Assembly: GCA_001464765.1 (NCBI GenBank)
Contig: LNDV01000031.1
Coordinates: 1-62,866, forward strand
Source of the DNA: Betaproteobacteria bacterium Ga0077526
GTDB lineage: Bacteria > Pseudomonadota > Gammaproteobacteria > Burkholderiales > Ga0077523
Length of the DNA stretch: 62,866 nucleotides
Reading direction: 5' to 3'
Made by a program: the position numbers and the translations under genes. How positions within the stretch are numbered: the first letter of the stretch is position 1; every line of letters starts with the position of its first letter. Below the pieces are notes generated by a model that searched no databases, was not told where the DNA came from, and saw only the letters and a program-made list of their open reading frames with translations. Below are positions 48,284 through 56,698 of this stretch, piece by piece.

Positions 48284-49761
48284 GCCACGCTCCTCGTGGA
48301 AGCAGCCAGCGCCCGGGCGCGCCGCAGAGCGGCCGCCGGAGACACCTGCTCCCGCATTCTCGGATCGAGCGCATCGCGCACCGCATCGGCGAACAGATTG
48401 GCGCACAGCACGAGCACGAACATGAACACGAAGGCCGAAAACAGGGACCACCACACGATCGGCTCCCGGGCCATCTCGAGACGGGCGGCGTTGATCATCG
48501 TGCCGAAGCTGTTCATGGCGGGGTCGACACCCACGCCGACATAAGACAACACGGCCTCGGCGAGAACGAGCGCGCTGAATCCGAGCACGGTCGTGATGAT
48601 GACGAGATGCAGGACATTGGGAAGGACGTGGCGAAGCATGATCCGCCACGGACTCACTCCGAAAGCGCGCGCCGCCTGGACGTAATCGAGCTCGCGCAGC
48701 TTGAGCGTCTCGCCGCGCAGAAGCCGGCACAGCCCCGTCCAGCTCGTCACACCGAGAATCACGCACAGGAACATGAGCCGGAAATCGGCACGGCGCGTGA
48801 TCGAATCGAAGGTGTCCGCGTGCGTGTCCATGTAGACCTGCATCATCAGCACGGAAGCGGCGATGAGCAGCACGCCGGGTATGGAACTCAGCGTGGTGTA
48901 GAGATACTGGATCACGTCGTCGACCCACCCGCCGAAATAGCCGGCCATGATGCCCAGCGCGAGCGCGAAGGGCAGCATCACGAGCGTCGTGATCGTGCCG
49001 ATGACGAGCCCGGTGCGGATGCTCTTCAGCGTAAGGTAGAAGACGTCCTGCCCCACCTTGTCGGTCCCGAGCACGTGGTAGTGGGCGGACAGCACGAGCA
49101 ACGGCACGATGACTGCACAGGCCCCACCGAGCGTCAGCAGTATCGCCCGCAACGGCAGCGCGTGTTCGCCACGCCAGGCGGCCGCGGACACTTCCGCGAA
49201 AGTCTCGCCGCTGCGATGGGCCACGTAGCCGGTGACGAGTCCGGCAAGCGTCACCCACAGCAGCACGCCTGCGGCCAGACCGCCCAGCGCGCGCCGCGCG
49301 ATGTCCGGCACCCGCTCGACATCCGGGTTCTCGAGAAGTCTTCCGCCGTAGCGGAGCCGCGGGAAGTCTCGCACCTGGGTACCGTCTGCCCGCGTGATCG
49401 TTTCCTTCACGAAGGCAGTCGCGGCGAACGGCGCCGAGAAGGTACGTTCCGATCCGTCACGCAGCGGACGCGCGAACGTATCCAGGACCGAAAGCACTTC
49501 CGGAGCGTATGTGACCTCGGCGCCGGGCTTGTCCGTCGGCAGGGCCCGCCGATAGTGGAGCGAATCGAGGAGCGCGACGCCGGCATAGAGCACGAGGACG
49601 GTGACGGCGATCATCCCGCCGCGCGAGCGCGCCACCTTGCGCCAGGGCGCCCGCAGATGCTCTTCGTGGCGGCTCCACCGAACGAAGCCGAGCACGACTG
49701 CCACGAGCAGGAACAGCAGCCCGTCCGTCCACAGAACCACCGGCTGGAAGGGCAGATTCAT
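48280..49761 (-). CDS. Peptide ABC transporter permease (YejE/OppC-like), enlarged
   Basis: 493 residues, against about 340 for YejE. The C-terminal half is a standard BPD_transp_1 permease: AHYHVLGTDKVGQDV, then five helices, with the EAA loop RGETLKLRELDYVQAARAFG. The N-terminal ~240 residues hold two or three extra helices and a ~100-residue periplasmic segment that includes the FSAPFAATAFVKE region. The start overlaps the stop of the other permease (ATGA) and the stop overlaps the ATPase start, so all three are translationally linked. Confidence 0.9.
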   Translation of the reverse strand: MNLPFQPVVLWTDGLLFLLVAVVLGFVRWSRHEEHLRAPWRKVARSRGGMIAVTVLVLYAGVALLDSLHYRRALPTDKPGAEVTYAPEVLSVLDTFARPLRDGSERTFSAPFAATAFVKETITRADGTQVRDFPRLRYGGRLLENPDVERVPDIARRALGGLAAGVLLWVTLAGLVTGYVAHRSGETFAEVSAAAWRGEHALPLRAILLTLGGACAVIVPLLVLSAHYHVLGTDKVGQDVFYLTLKSIRTGLVIGTITTLVMLPFALALGIMAGYFGGWVDDVIQYLYTTLSSIPGVLLIAASVLMMQVYMDTHADTFDSITRRADFRLMFLCVILGVTSWTGLCRLLRGETLKLRELDYVQAARAFGVSPWRIMLRHVLPNVLHLVIITTVLGFSALVLAEAVLSYVGVGVDPAMNSFGTMINAARLEMAREPIVWWSLFSAFVFMFVLVLCANLFADAVRDALDPRMREQVSPAAALRRARALAASTRSVA

Positions 49762-50738
49762 TGCAGCCTCACGCGCGGGTCCACCAGCGTGTACGAAAGG
49801 TCGGTCAGGATGAGCCCCACGATGTAGAGGAGCGAGCCGAGGAACACCATCGTGCGGACGACGGCGAAGTCCTGCGAGTTGATCGCGTCGATGGTGTAGC
49901 TGCCCAGGCCCGGAATACCGAAGAAGGACTCGAGGATGAGGCTGCCGAGGAACAGGCGCGGGATCACCACCACTGCGCCCGTGAGGATCGGGATGAGCGC
50001 GTTGCGCAGCACATGATGAAAAAGGATCCGTGACTCGCCCAGACCCTTGGCGCGCGCCGTGCGCACATAGTCCTTGTGGATCTCCTCGAGGAAGAAGCTG
50101 CGGAAGAGCCGGCTGTCCTCGCCGAGCGAGGACACGAGCGCCACGAGGATGGGCAGCAACAGAAAACGCCAGGCATCCGGCCCCTGGCCGAATCCGGAGA
50201 TGGGTGTCCAGTGCCAGAGCTTGCCGACGAGATACTGGCCGCCGATGATGTAGAACATGCCCGAGATCGACATCGCGGCCACGCACAGCACGACGCCCGA
50301 TGTGTCGATCGACGTACCCCGGAAGAACACGAGCATCAGCGCGAAGCTCACGTAGAACGCGAGGCCCACCACGAAGACCGGTACCGCGACCGACAGGCTC
50401 GGTACCATTCGCTTGCGGATCTCGTGGGCGATATCCCGCCCGTCCGACTCGGAGCGACCGAAGTCGAAGCTGAAGAGACTGAGGGAGTGCTTGAAGAAGA
50501 TCGTGTCCGTCAGGCGTGCCGCCCCTTCCGCCTGAGTGTTGAGCAACAGAGGACGGTCGTACTCGCGTTCACGCTTCCACTGTTCGATGGCCTCGGGCGT
50601 GACTCGCTTCACGCCGAGCTGCATGCGCGCCATGTCGTCGGGGGTGTTCACCACGAAGAAGAGCGAGAACGTCAGAATGTTGACGCCCAGCAGGATCGGG
50701 ATCGCGTACAGCAGCCGTCTGAGAAGGTATCCGCCCAT
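49758..50738 (-). CDS. Peptide ABC transporter permease (YejB/OppB-like)
   Basis: 326 residues. Begins MGGYLLRRLLYAIPILLGVN, the usual first helix of OppB-type permeases; six helices overall. The EAA motif lies in EEIHKDYVRTARAKGLGE and the terminal segment YTLVDPRVRL is typical. It starts 2 nt after the solute-binding protein gene ends and overlaps the next permease. YejB-type order A-B-E-F is preserved. Confidence 0.93.
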   Translation of the reverse strand: MGGYLLRRLLYAIPILLGVNILTFSLFFVVNTPDDMARMQLGVKRVTPEAIEQWKREREYDRPLLLNTQAEGAARLTDTIFFKHSLSLFSFDFGRSESDGRDIAHEIRKRMVPSLSVAVPVFVVGLAFYVSFALMLVFFRGTSIDTSGVVLCVAAMSISGMFYIIGGQYLVGKLWHWTPISGFGQGPDAWRFLLLPILVALVSSLGEDSRLFRSFFLEEIHKDYVRTARAKGLGESRILFHHVLRNALIPILTGAVVVIPRLFLGSLILESFFGIPGLGSYTIDAINSQDFAVVRTMVFLGSLLYIVGLILTDLSYTLVDPRVRLQ

Positions 50739-50740
50739 GG

Positions 50741-52924
50741 TCAGCCCCGTCCGAGATCCCAGCGGGCGGAGCGCCGCTCGCGACGACGGTAAAGCGCCAC
50801 GGCCGGAAACACGAGCGCGACACAAGCCGCAGCGACCCCTGCTGCCGGCCAGGGGGACGGCGAGTTCCAGGCCTGGCGGCGACCCGCCCGCGCCACCGGA
50901 TCGATGCGCTGATACTTGAGCAGGTTGTGGGCGATCTGATTCGGCTTGCGGTTGTGGACCCAGCCGTGCGCGAGGCTGTATTCCTTGGGGTGCATGCCCC
51001 ATAACCACGGGACATCGCGCTGCACGATGCGCGTCATGCGATCGATGATTTCCTGACGCCGCGGGCCATTGGCCATGTTCTTCATTTCCTCGAACAGGCG
51101 GTCGTACTCGGCATCCGCATAGTTGGCGGCATTCTCGCCCTGGGCCTTCACCTTGCTCTGCGGCCCATGAAGCAGAAACAGGAAGTTCTCGGGATCGGGA
51201 TAGTCCGCATTCCAGCCCCAGTAGAACACCTGGGCGTTCCCCTTGCGGATCTTCTCCTGGAAACGGTTGTAGTCCGTCGAGCGGACCACGAGGTCGACGT
51301 TGAGCTTGGCGAACTGCTTGCGCAGCCAGTCGAGTCGCGCCTTGTCGTCGGGGCCGCGGGCCGTGGCGTCGAGATAGAGCACGAGGGGTGAGCCGGTTTT
51401 TTCGTCCGCGCCGCCGGGATAGCCGGCCTCCGCGAGGAGTCGTTTCGCCTCCGAGAGAGGCTTGCGTTTCGGTACGCCGTCGACCCAGTCGTAGACCACG
51501 GGATTCATGCCTGGCTGCCCCTCGCGGTACCCGAAGATCCCGGGCGGAAGGGGCCCTTGCGCCGCAATTCCCCGGCCGTTCGCGAAGATCGCGATGTACT
51601 CCTCGTAGTCCACTGCGATGGCGATGGCCTGGCGGAGCTTGCGCGTTCTATCCGACGATCCCCCGATGACGGTGTCGAGCATGTTGAAGCCCATGTAGAA
51701 CGTCGAGGGCGCCACGGCCGTCTTCAGCGTGATGCCGCGCTCGATCATCTCGTCTGTCAGGGCGACGTCTCCGGATCCGCTGGTCCTCACGGCCTGATCG
51801 AACGCATCAGAACTGATTCCGGACGCATCGAAGTAGCCCTGCAGGAACTTGTTCCAATAAGGAATGCTCTCCTTCTCGAGGCTGTATATCACTTTTTCGA
51901 TGAAGGGCAGCGGCTTGCCCGCGTCCCGCAGGAGGCCTGCCGCGCGGTCGGCAGGTTCGCCGGATTCCGGATATCGCTCCCCGAAGTAGTTGGGATTCCG
52001 CTCCAGCACCATCTGGCGATTCGGGTCGTTGCGGGTGAGCATGTACGGACCGGACCCGACCGGGTAGGTGTCCAGCGAAATGTTGCGTGGGGCGAGCACC
52101 GCCTGTGAGTAGAAGCGGTCCGCTTCGTAGGGAATCGGCGCGAAGAACGGCATCGCGAGCCAGTAGACGAACTGCGGATAGCTGCCGCGCAAACGGATGC
52201 GCAACGTGTACCGGTCGATCACCTCCACGCCATCGAGCCTGGCCGCCCGCAGATCGATCCAGTCGTCCTTGTGCCCGGCCTTGACCATGGCCTCGTTCTG
52301 CTCACGAAGCGACTTGGCGAGTTCCTTCAATCCGACAATGTAGTCCGCCATCAACCCCAGGATCGGCGAATGCAGGCGGGGGTGGGCGAGCCGCTTGATC
52401 TGGTACGCAAAGTCCTCGGCCGTGACCTCCCGCGACCCTGTCTCCGGAAAATCGCCGAGGGCATGGATGTCCTCGACATCCTTCTCCGTCAGACCCACAT
52501 AGCGCTGTTCACCGGTCTGTTTCAATGCGAAGGCCGGATGCGGCTGGTACTTCAGACCGCGGCGAATCCGGATGTCGTAAACGGTGAACGCGGCCTGCGC
52601 CTGTGGCGCGTCGGGCGGCAACGCGTTGCCCTGGGCATCAAGGGCGACGCCGACCGGGACGGCTTCCGCGGCGAAAGGAATCAGCGTGTGCGGGCGCTCC
52701 AGGTAGTGGTACTGAAGCGGCGGGGTGTAGATCTGCGCGGTGAACGTTATCTCGTTCGAGCTGTACGACTGGACCGGATCGAGATGCTTGGGGCGCTCGT
52801 TGAAGCCCGCGTAGAGAACGTTCTCGCTCGCCTGCCCGCGCGGGTAGGGATTGTTCCAGGGGTCACCGCAACCCGCGACGAACGCCAGGAGCGGCACGAC
52901 CAGCACGGCATGGAGCATTCGCAT
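50741..52924 (-). CDS. Family 5 extracellular solute-binding lipoprotein (YejA/OppA-like) with C-terminal membrane helix
   Basis: 727 residues. A lipobox FVAGC places Cys19 as the lipidated residue. The SBP_bac_5 fold is recognisable in [10 protein letters not shown], the FNMLDT segment, [17 protein letters not shown] and the [20 protein letters not shown] region. Unexpectedly the last ~40 residues contain a hydrophobic helix (about 690-712, [15 protein letters not shown] then PAVALY) followed by a strongly basic tail RRRERR, predicting a second membrane anchor with the tail inside. First gene of the importer operon; divergent from fabI. The substrate is probably a peptide or peptide-like compound. 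Confidence 0.88.
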   Translation of the reverse strand: MRMLHAVLVVPLLAFVAGCGDPWNNPYPRGQASENVLYAGFNERPKHLDPVQSYSSNEITFTAQIYTPPLQYHYLERPHTLIPFAAEAVPVGVALDAQGNALPPDAPQAQAAFTVYDIRIRRGLKYQPHPAFALKQTGEQRYVGLTEKDVEDIHALGDFPETGSREVTAEDFAYQIKRLAHPRLHSPILGLMADYIVGLKELAKSLREQNEAMVKAGHKDDWIDLRAARLDGVEVIDRYTLRIRLRGSYPQFVYWLAMPFFAPIPYEADRFYSQAVLAPRNISLDTYPVGSGPYMLTRNDPNRQMVLERNPNYFGERYPESGEPADRAAGLLRDAGKPLPFIEKVIYSLEKESIPYWNKFLQGYFDASGISSDAFDQAVRTSGSGDVALTDEMIERGITLKTAVAPSTFYMGFNMLDTVIGGSSDRTRKLRQAIAIAVDYEEYIAIFANGRGIAAQGPLPPGIFGYREGQPGMNPVVYDWVDGVPKRKPLSEAKRLLAEAGYPGGADEKTGSPLVLYLDATARGPDDKARLDWLRKQFAKLNVDLVVRSTDYNRFQEKIRKGNAQVFYWGWNADYPDPENFLFLLHGPQSKVKAQGENAANYADAEYDRLFEEMKNMANGPRRQEIIDRMTRIVQRDVPWLWGMHPKEYSLAHGWVHNRKPNQIAHNLLKYQRIDPVARAGRRQAWNSPSPWPAAGVAAACVALVFPAVALYRRRERRSARWDLGRG

Positions 52925-52971
52925 GGAATAGGGTTACGCAAGCCTCGGCGCGCGGGCGTGCGCCATATCCG

Positions 52972-52999
52972 TGGGCAATCGGAGGTCCGCCGATATAAT
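52972..52999 (+). promoter_or_regulatory. Promoter of fabI
   Basis: A perfect TATAAT at 52994-52999 is preceded by TGGGCA (52972-52977, 4 of 6) at 16-bp spacing. The leader would be about 25 nt, containing GAGGAAAG before the ATG. Confidence 0.7.
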
Positions 53000-53029
53000 A
53001 CCCACAGTCATCGTCGAGGAAAGCATCAC

Positions 53030-53815
53030 ATGGGATTTCTGGCAGGTCGTCGAATACTGGTTACCGGGCTGCTCAGCAACCGGTCGATTGCCTATGGCAT
53101 TGCCAAGGCCTGTCGCCGGGAAGGTGCCGAGCTCGCGTTCACCTATCAGGGCGAACGGGTGGAGGATCGCGTACGCGACCTCGCCAGGGAGTTCGATTCC
53201 ACCCTGGTCTTCCCTTGCGATGTCGCGCGGGACGAGGAGATCGATGCGCTGTTCCAGTCGCTCTCGGCACAGTGGGACAGCCTGGACGGGCTCGTGCACT
53301 CGATCGCCTTCGCCCCGCGGGAAGCGCTGGCAGGAGACTTCCTCGATGCCATCTCGCGCGAGGCATTCGCCATCGCTCACGACGTCAGCTCATACAGCTT
53401 CGCGGCGCTCGCCAAGGCCGCGAGGCCGCTGATGCAGGGTCGGGACGCCGCGCTGATCACGCTCTCGTACCTGGGCGCGGAGCGCTCGCTGCCCAACTAC
53501 AACGTGATGGGCCTCGCCAAGGCTAGCCTGGAGGCGAACGTCCGTTACATGGCGCAAAGCCTGGGGCCGAACGGCGTGCGGGTTAATGCGATTTCTGCCG
53601 GCCCCATCAAGACGCTAGCGGCGGCGGGCATCGGCAATTTCAGCAAGATCCTTTCGGCCAACGAGCAGGCTGCGCCGCTGCGCCGCAACGTCACGATCGA
53701 TGAAGTCGGCAATGCGGCAGCGTTCCTGCTGAGTCCGCTGGCGAGCGGCATCACCGGAGAGATTCTCTATGTGGATGCCGGCTTCAACACCACCAGCGGC
53801 TTGAGTCTCGGCTAA
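53030..53815 (+). CDS. fabI: Enoyl-[acyl-carrier-protein] reductase (NADH)
   Basis: 261 residues. Final reduction step of each fatty acid elongation round. This is a short-chain dehydrogenase of FabI type: nucleotide loop [15 protein letters not shown], the catalytic pair Tyr147/Tyr157 and Lys164 in the Y-x9-Y-NVMG-L-A-K arrangement, and [10 protein letters not shown] at the substrate loop. The start is supported by a GAGGAAAG Shine-Dalgarno and a consensus -10. A single gene with its own promoter, convergent with ppiD. Confidence 0.96.
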   Translation: MGFLAGRRILVTGLLSNRSIAYGIAKACRREGAELAFTYQGERVEDRVRDLAREFDSTLVFPCDVARDEEIDALFQSLSAQWDSLDGLVHSIAFAPREALAGDFLDAISREAFAIAHDVSSYSFAALAKAARPLMQGRDAALITLSYLGAERSLPNYNVMGLAKASLEANVRYMAQSLGPNGVRVNAISAGPIKTLAAAGIGNFSKILSANEQAAPLRRNVTIDEVGNAAAFLLSPLASGITGEILYVDAGFNTTSGLSLG

Positions 53816-53886
53816 ACGTCAGGGAGGACCAAGCGTCCTCCTGTGGTGAGCGGAGTGCGGCCGTGAAGGCCGCCTTCCGTTGCAGG
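53816..53886. terminator. Convergent fabI/ppiD intergenic hairpins
   Basis: Two perfect stems: 53823-53829 with 53835-53841 (7 bp, 5-nt loop) nearest fabI, and 53857-53862 with 53868-53873 (6 bp, 5-nt loop) nearest ppiD. No T-run follows either. Likely bidirectional termination. Confidence 0.5.
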
Positions 53887-55797
53887 CTACTGCTGCGCTT
53901 TGCGTTCGATCTTGGTTGTATCGATCGAAACACCGGCCGAAGCCTTGATGGCCTGCAAGTAGGCATCCCATTGCTGCTGGGCCGCCACCTGGGCGATCTG
54001 CTTGGCCAATGCCTTCTTTTCCTCGGGAGGCAGATCGGGCGCCTCCACTACCTTGGTGATCTTGTAGAGCAGGTAGCGACCGTTGGCGTCCTGAACGCCG
54101 ACGAATGCCGGAAGCTTTGCGGGGTCTGCGGCGAAGACGTCGCGAGCAGCCTCCGCCACAAGCGTTCCGGGGCGCTGCAGGGACAGTTCCACAGGCGCCG
54201 ACCAGTCCAGCCCGGCTTCATCGCCCTTGCGAGCCTTCTCCAAAGCGGCGCGGCCGTCCGTTTCCATCTGCTTCGCGGCTTTCACAAGCTGCAGGCGCTT
54301 CGCGATATCGGACTTCACGTCCTCGAAGGGCAGCACACTGGCCTCGCGGTGCTCGATCACACGAGCAGCGACTAGTTTGCCGGACTCGACCTCGATGGCG
54401 TCCGTGTTGCGCTTGTTCTTGATGACGTCTTCGGAAAAGATCTTGGCGAGCATCGCCGGCTTAGCGAGGAGCGGGTCACCGCCACCATCGCGCGTGATCC
54501 AGTCGCTGGTCTCGATCTTGAGCTTGAAGGCTTCCGCGGCCGGCTTGAGGCTGTCCGACTGCTCGTAGACCGTCTGCGTGAAGTTCTCGGCCATGTCAGC
54601 GAACGCCTTGCCGATCTTGGGCTTGCGAAGTTGCTCTTCGATGGCGGCCTTCACTTCCTCGATCGGAGTCTCCGACGCCGCCTTGATCTCGTCGAGACGA
54701 ATGATGTGGAAGCCGTACTGAGTCTCGACGGGCCCCTGCAGATCTCCCGCCTTCATGGCGAATACCGCTTCGTCGAAGGGCTTGACCATCGCCCCGCGGG
54801 CAAAGAATCCGAGGCTACCGCCAGACTTCGCGGAACCGGGGTCCTGGGAGAACTTGCGGGCCAGATCCTCGAAGCTCTTCGGTGCGGCCTTCACTTGCGC
54901 CAGCAGGTCCTCGGCCTGCTTCCGCGCCTTGTCTTTCGCGGCAGCGTCGGCGTCCTTGCCGAGCGAGATGAGGATGTGGCTCGCCTTGCGCTCCTCGGGC
55001 TTGGAGTACTGCGACTTGTTCTTGTCGTAGTACTCGCGGATCTCGTCATCGCTGACCGCCACTGCCTTACCGAGAGAATCCGGGCCCAGCACGATGTACT
55101 CGACACGGGCACGCTCAGGAATGCGGAAGTCCTTTTGGGTCGCGTCATAGTGCTTGCGGACCTCGTCGTCTGTCACCGTCACGCGTCCGACCGCTTTCTC
55201 CGGCGAGAAAATGACCTGACTGACGACTCGCGTCTGTTCCCGGATCTTGCCCAGCTTCGTGACCACGGCGTCGGCCAGAACAGTCGAATCCACGACGGAC
55301 CCGCGCGTCTGCGCAATACGCAGATCCTGCCGCACTCGCTCCTCGAACATGACGGCGGTCATACCCTGGCTCTTCAGCAGTTCGTTGTAGCGAGCGAGGG
55401 AGAACTTGCCGGTCGCCTGATCCTGGAAGTACGGGATCTCGCGGATGATCTTCTGGACCTGGGCGTCCGGCACGGCCATGCCGGAGTTCAGGGAGTGGGC
55501 CAGCAAGGCCCGCTTCTCGACGAGACCATTGATGACGGCGTTGCGCACCTCGTTGCTGTCCAGCATCGAGGTATCGACCTTGTCCTTCATCATCTGGCGA
55601 AGTTCTTCCTGACGCTCGCGCAATGCGTTGTCGAACTCGGCGGGAGAAATACGCGTGCCGGCGACTTTGGCCACCGCGCCGGCGTCGCCAGCGTCATCGA
55701 AGTAGTAATTGATCCCGAAGAAGGCGAACGACGGAACGATCAAGAAGAGCAACCCGATCTGAATCCACCGCTTGTGCTTGTCGACCCAATCGAACAT
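53887..55797 (-). CDS. ppiD: Periplasmic peptidyl-prolyl isomerase/chaperone PpiD
   Basis: 636 residues. One N-terminal membrane anchor (about 12-32) leaves the rest in the periplasm. The SurA_N-like chaperone region (about 40-200) precedes a parvulin PPIC domain near residues 265-360, containing KASHILI, LARKFSQDPGSAKSGGSLGF and the terminal YGFHIIRLDEI. PpiD sits at the Sec translocon and aids folding of outer-membrane proteins. Located just after the tRNA pair downstream of hupB, as in related genomes. Confidence 0.95.
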   Translation of the reverse strand: MFDWVDKHKRWIQIGLLFLIVPSFAFFGINYYFDDAGDAGAVAKVAGTRISPAEFDNALRERQEELRQMMKDKVDTSMLDSNEVRNAVINGLVEKRALLAHSLNSGMAVPDAQVQKIIREIPYFQDQATGKFSLARYNELLKSQGMTAVMFEERVRQDLRIAQTRGSVVDSTVLADAVVTKLGKIREQTRVVSQVIFSPEKAVGRVTVTDDEVRKHYDATQKDFRIPERARVEYIVLGPDSLGKAVAVSDDEIREYYDKNKSQYSKPEERKASHILISLGKDADAAAKDKARKQAEDLLAQVKAAPKSFEDLARKFSQDPGSAKSGGSLGFFARGAMVKPFDEAVFAMKAGDLQGPVETQYGFHIIRLDEIKAASETPIEEVKAAIEEQLRKPKIGKAFADMAENFTQTVYEQSDSLKPAAEAFKLKIETSDWITRDGGGDPLLAKPAMLAKIFSEDVIKNKRNTDAIEVESGKLVAARVIEHREASVLPFEDVKSDIAKRLQLVKAAKQMETDGRAALEKARKGDEAGLDWSAPVELSLQRPGTLVAEAARDVFAADPAKLPAFVGVQDANGRYLLYKITKVVEAPDLPPEEKKALAKQIAQVAAQQQWDAYLQAIKASAGVSIDTTKIERKAQQ

Positions 55798-55883
55798 GTC
55801 GGTTCCGCGAGCTCTGACAATGGCGCCGCGGAAGACCGCGGCGCGCGCAGACCGAAGCGAACCGCCCCGGCACTGCTGAAATG

Positions 55884-55909
55884 AAAAAGGCGAACCTAAG
55901 TTCGCCTTT
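55884..55909 (-). terminator. Rho-independent terminator after tRNA-Asp
   Basis: A 10-bp perfect stem (55886-55895 with 55900-55909) and 4-nt loop, with five T residues on the minus strand immediately after. It closes the tRNA-Val/tRNA-Asp transcript about 9 nt beyond the CCA end of tRNA-Asp. Confidence 0.85.
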
Positions 55910-55917
55910 CCCGGAAT

Positions 55918-55994
55918 TGGCGGAGTGGACGGGACTCGAACCCGCGACCCCCGGCGTGACAGGCCGGTATTCTAACCAACTGAACTACCACTCC
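55918..55994 (-). tRNA. tRNA-Asp (GTC)
   Basis: 77 nt. The acceptor stem GGAGTGG pairs with CCACTCC, the anticodon loop reads CTGTCAC with anticodon GTC, the T-loop is GGTTCGAGTCC, and the 3' CCA is encoded. Second of a pair with tRNA-Val. Confidence 0.97.
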
Positions 55995-56017
55995 AAGCAA
56001 AACTCAGTGCGCCGTCT

Positions 56018-56093
56018 TGGTGGGTGCTGAGAGGCTCGAACTCCCGACATTCGCCGTGTAAAGGCGACGCTCTACCAACTGAGCTAAGCACCC
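56018..56093 (-). tRNA. tRNA-Val (TAC)
   Basis: 76 nt. Acceptor stem GGGTGCT with AGCACCC, D-loop AGCTCAGTTGGTAGAGC, anticodon loop TTTACAC with anticodon TAC, T-arm GGGAGTTCGAGCCTCTC, and an encoded CCA. Lies 23 bp upstream of tRNA-Asp and downstream of hupB. Confidence 0.97.
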
Positions 56094-56143
56094 CACCGCA
56101 CCCCCGGCGAGCCTCAGAAAAAAAGCTCGTCGACGTAAGCCCG

Positions 56144-56416
56144 TTAGTTTATCGCATCCCTCAGCGCCTTACCAGGGCGAAATTTCGGAACCTTGGCGGA
56201 CTTGATCTTGATTGCCGCCCCGGTCTGAGGATTGCGACCGCTGCGGGCAGCCCGCTTCGCCACATAGAAAGTACCGAACCCCACGAGGGTCACACTGCCC
56301 CCCTTTCGAAGCGACAGCTTGATACTCGCCACCGTCGCATCCAGAGCCCGACCAGCCGCTGCCTTGGAAATGTCTGCGGACTTGGCGATGGCCTCGATCA
56401 TCTCGGATTTGTTCAC
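56144..56416 (-). CDS. hupB: DNA-binding protein HU
   Basis: 90 residues from GTG 56416, with AAGGGGA upstream; earlier in-frame codons give an extension not found in HU. Begins [21 protein letters not shown], with the beta-arm segment [12 protein letters not shown] containing the DNA-intercalating proline and the GFGTF turn. Nucleoid architectural protein acting as a dimer. Its position after lon and before the tRNA pair and ppiD is conserved. A strong promoter lies about 150 bp upstream, so the mRNA has a long leader. Confidence 0.95.
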   Translation of the reverse strand: MNKSEMIEAIAKSADISKAAAGRALDATVASIKLSLRKGGSVTLVGFGTFYVAKRAARSGRNPQTGAAIKIKSAKVPKFRPGKALRDAIN

Positions 56417-56565
56417 GCTCGTCCCCTTGAGTCGCACCACACTGCGTGTTCGTCCCGGCATCGATGCCACCGGGCCTCCGCCCCCTTGTGACTGCGTCTC
56501 TCGGACCGAACAGCGGCTGACGAATGCAACCCACCGTCAGCGGAGCACGATCCCTGCGCCGGGGT

Positions 56566-56595
56566 TTTATAGCAAGCGTGAAATCAGCGTGTCAA
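56566..56595 (-). promoter_or_regulatory. Sigma-70 promoter of hupB
   Basis: On the minus strand a perfect TTGACA (complement of 56590-56595) and TATAAA (complement of 56566-56571) are 18 bp apart. Transcription would begin near 56558 and leave a leader of about 140 nt, long enough for post-transcriptional control. Confidence 0.75.
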
Positions 56596-56655
56596 GGAAA
56601 CACCTGCGAAAGCGTGTGATGAGGGAAAAGCGACTCTCGCGAACGACGTGTCCGG

Positions 56656-56686
56656 TGCCCGACAGCCAGACATCGGCCGTCGGGCA
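56656..56686 (-). terminator. Hairpin after lon
   Basis: Perfect 8-bp arms (56656-56663 with 56679-56686), one mismatch, then 3 further pairs (665-667 with 675-677) around a 7-nt loop, starting 13 nt after the lon stop. No T-run, so factor-dependent or weak termination. Confidence 0.5.
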
Positions 56687-56698
56687 TCGAAGACTGCG

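Noticed and set aside
49762..50286. Extended N-terminus of the YejE-like permease
   Set aside because: It would overlap the coding sequence of the other permease in another frame; the ATG overlapping that gene's stop is the natural start.
56024..56491. Open frame of 155 codons on the plus strand
   Set aside because: Overlaps tRNA-Val and lies antisense to hupB, with no recognisable protein features.
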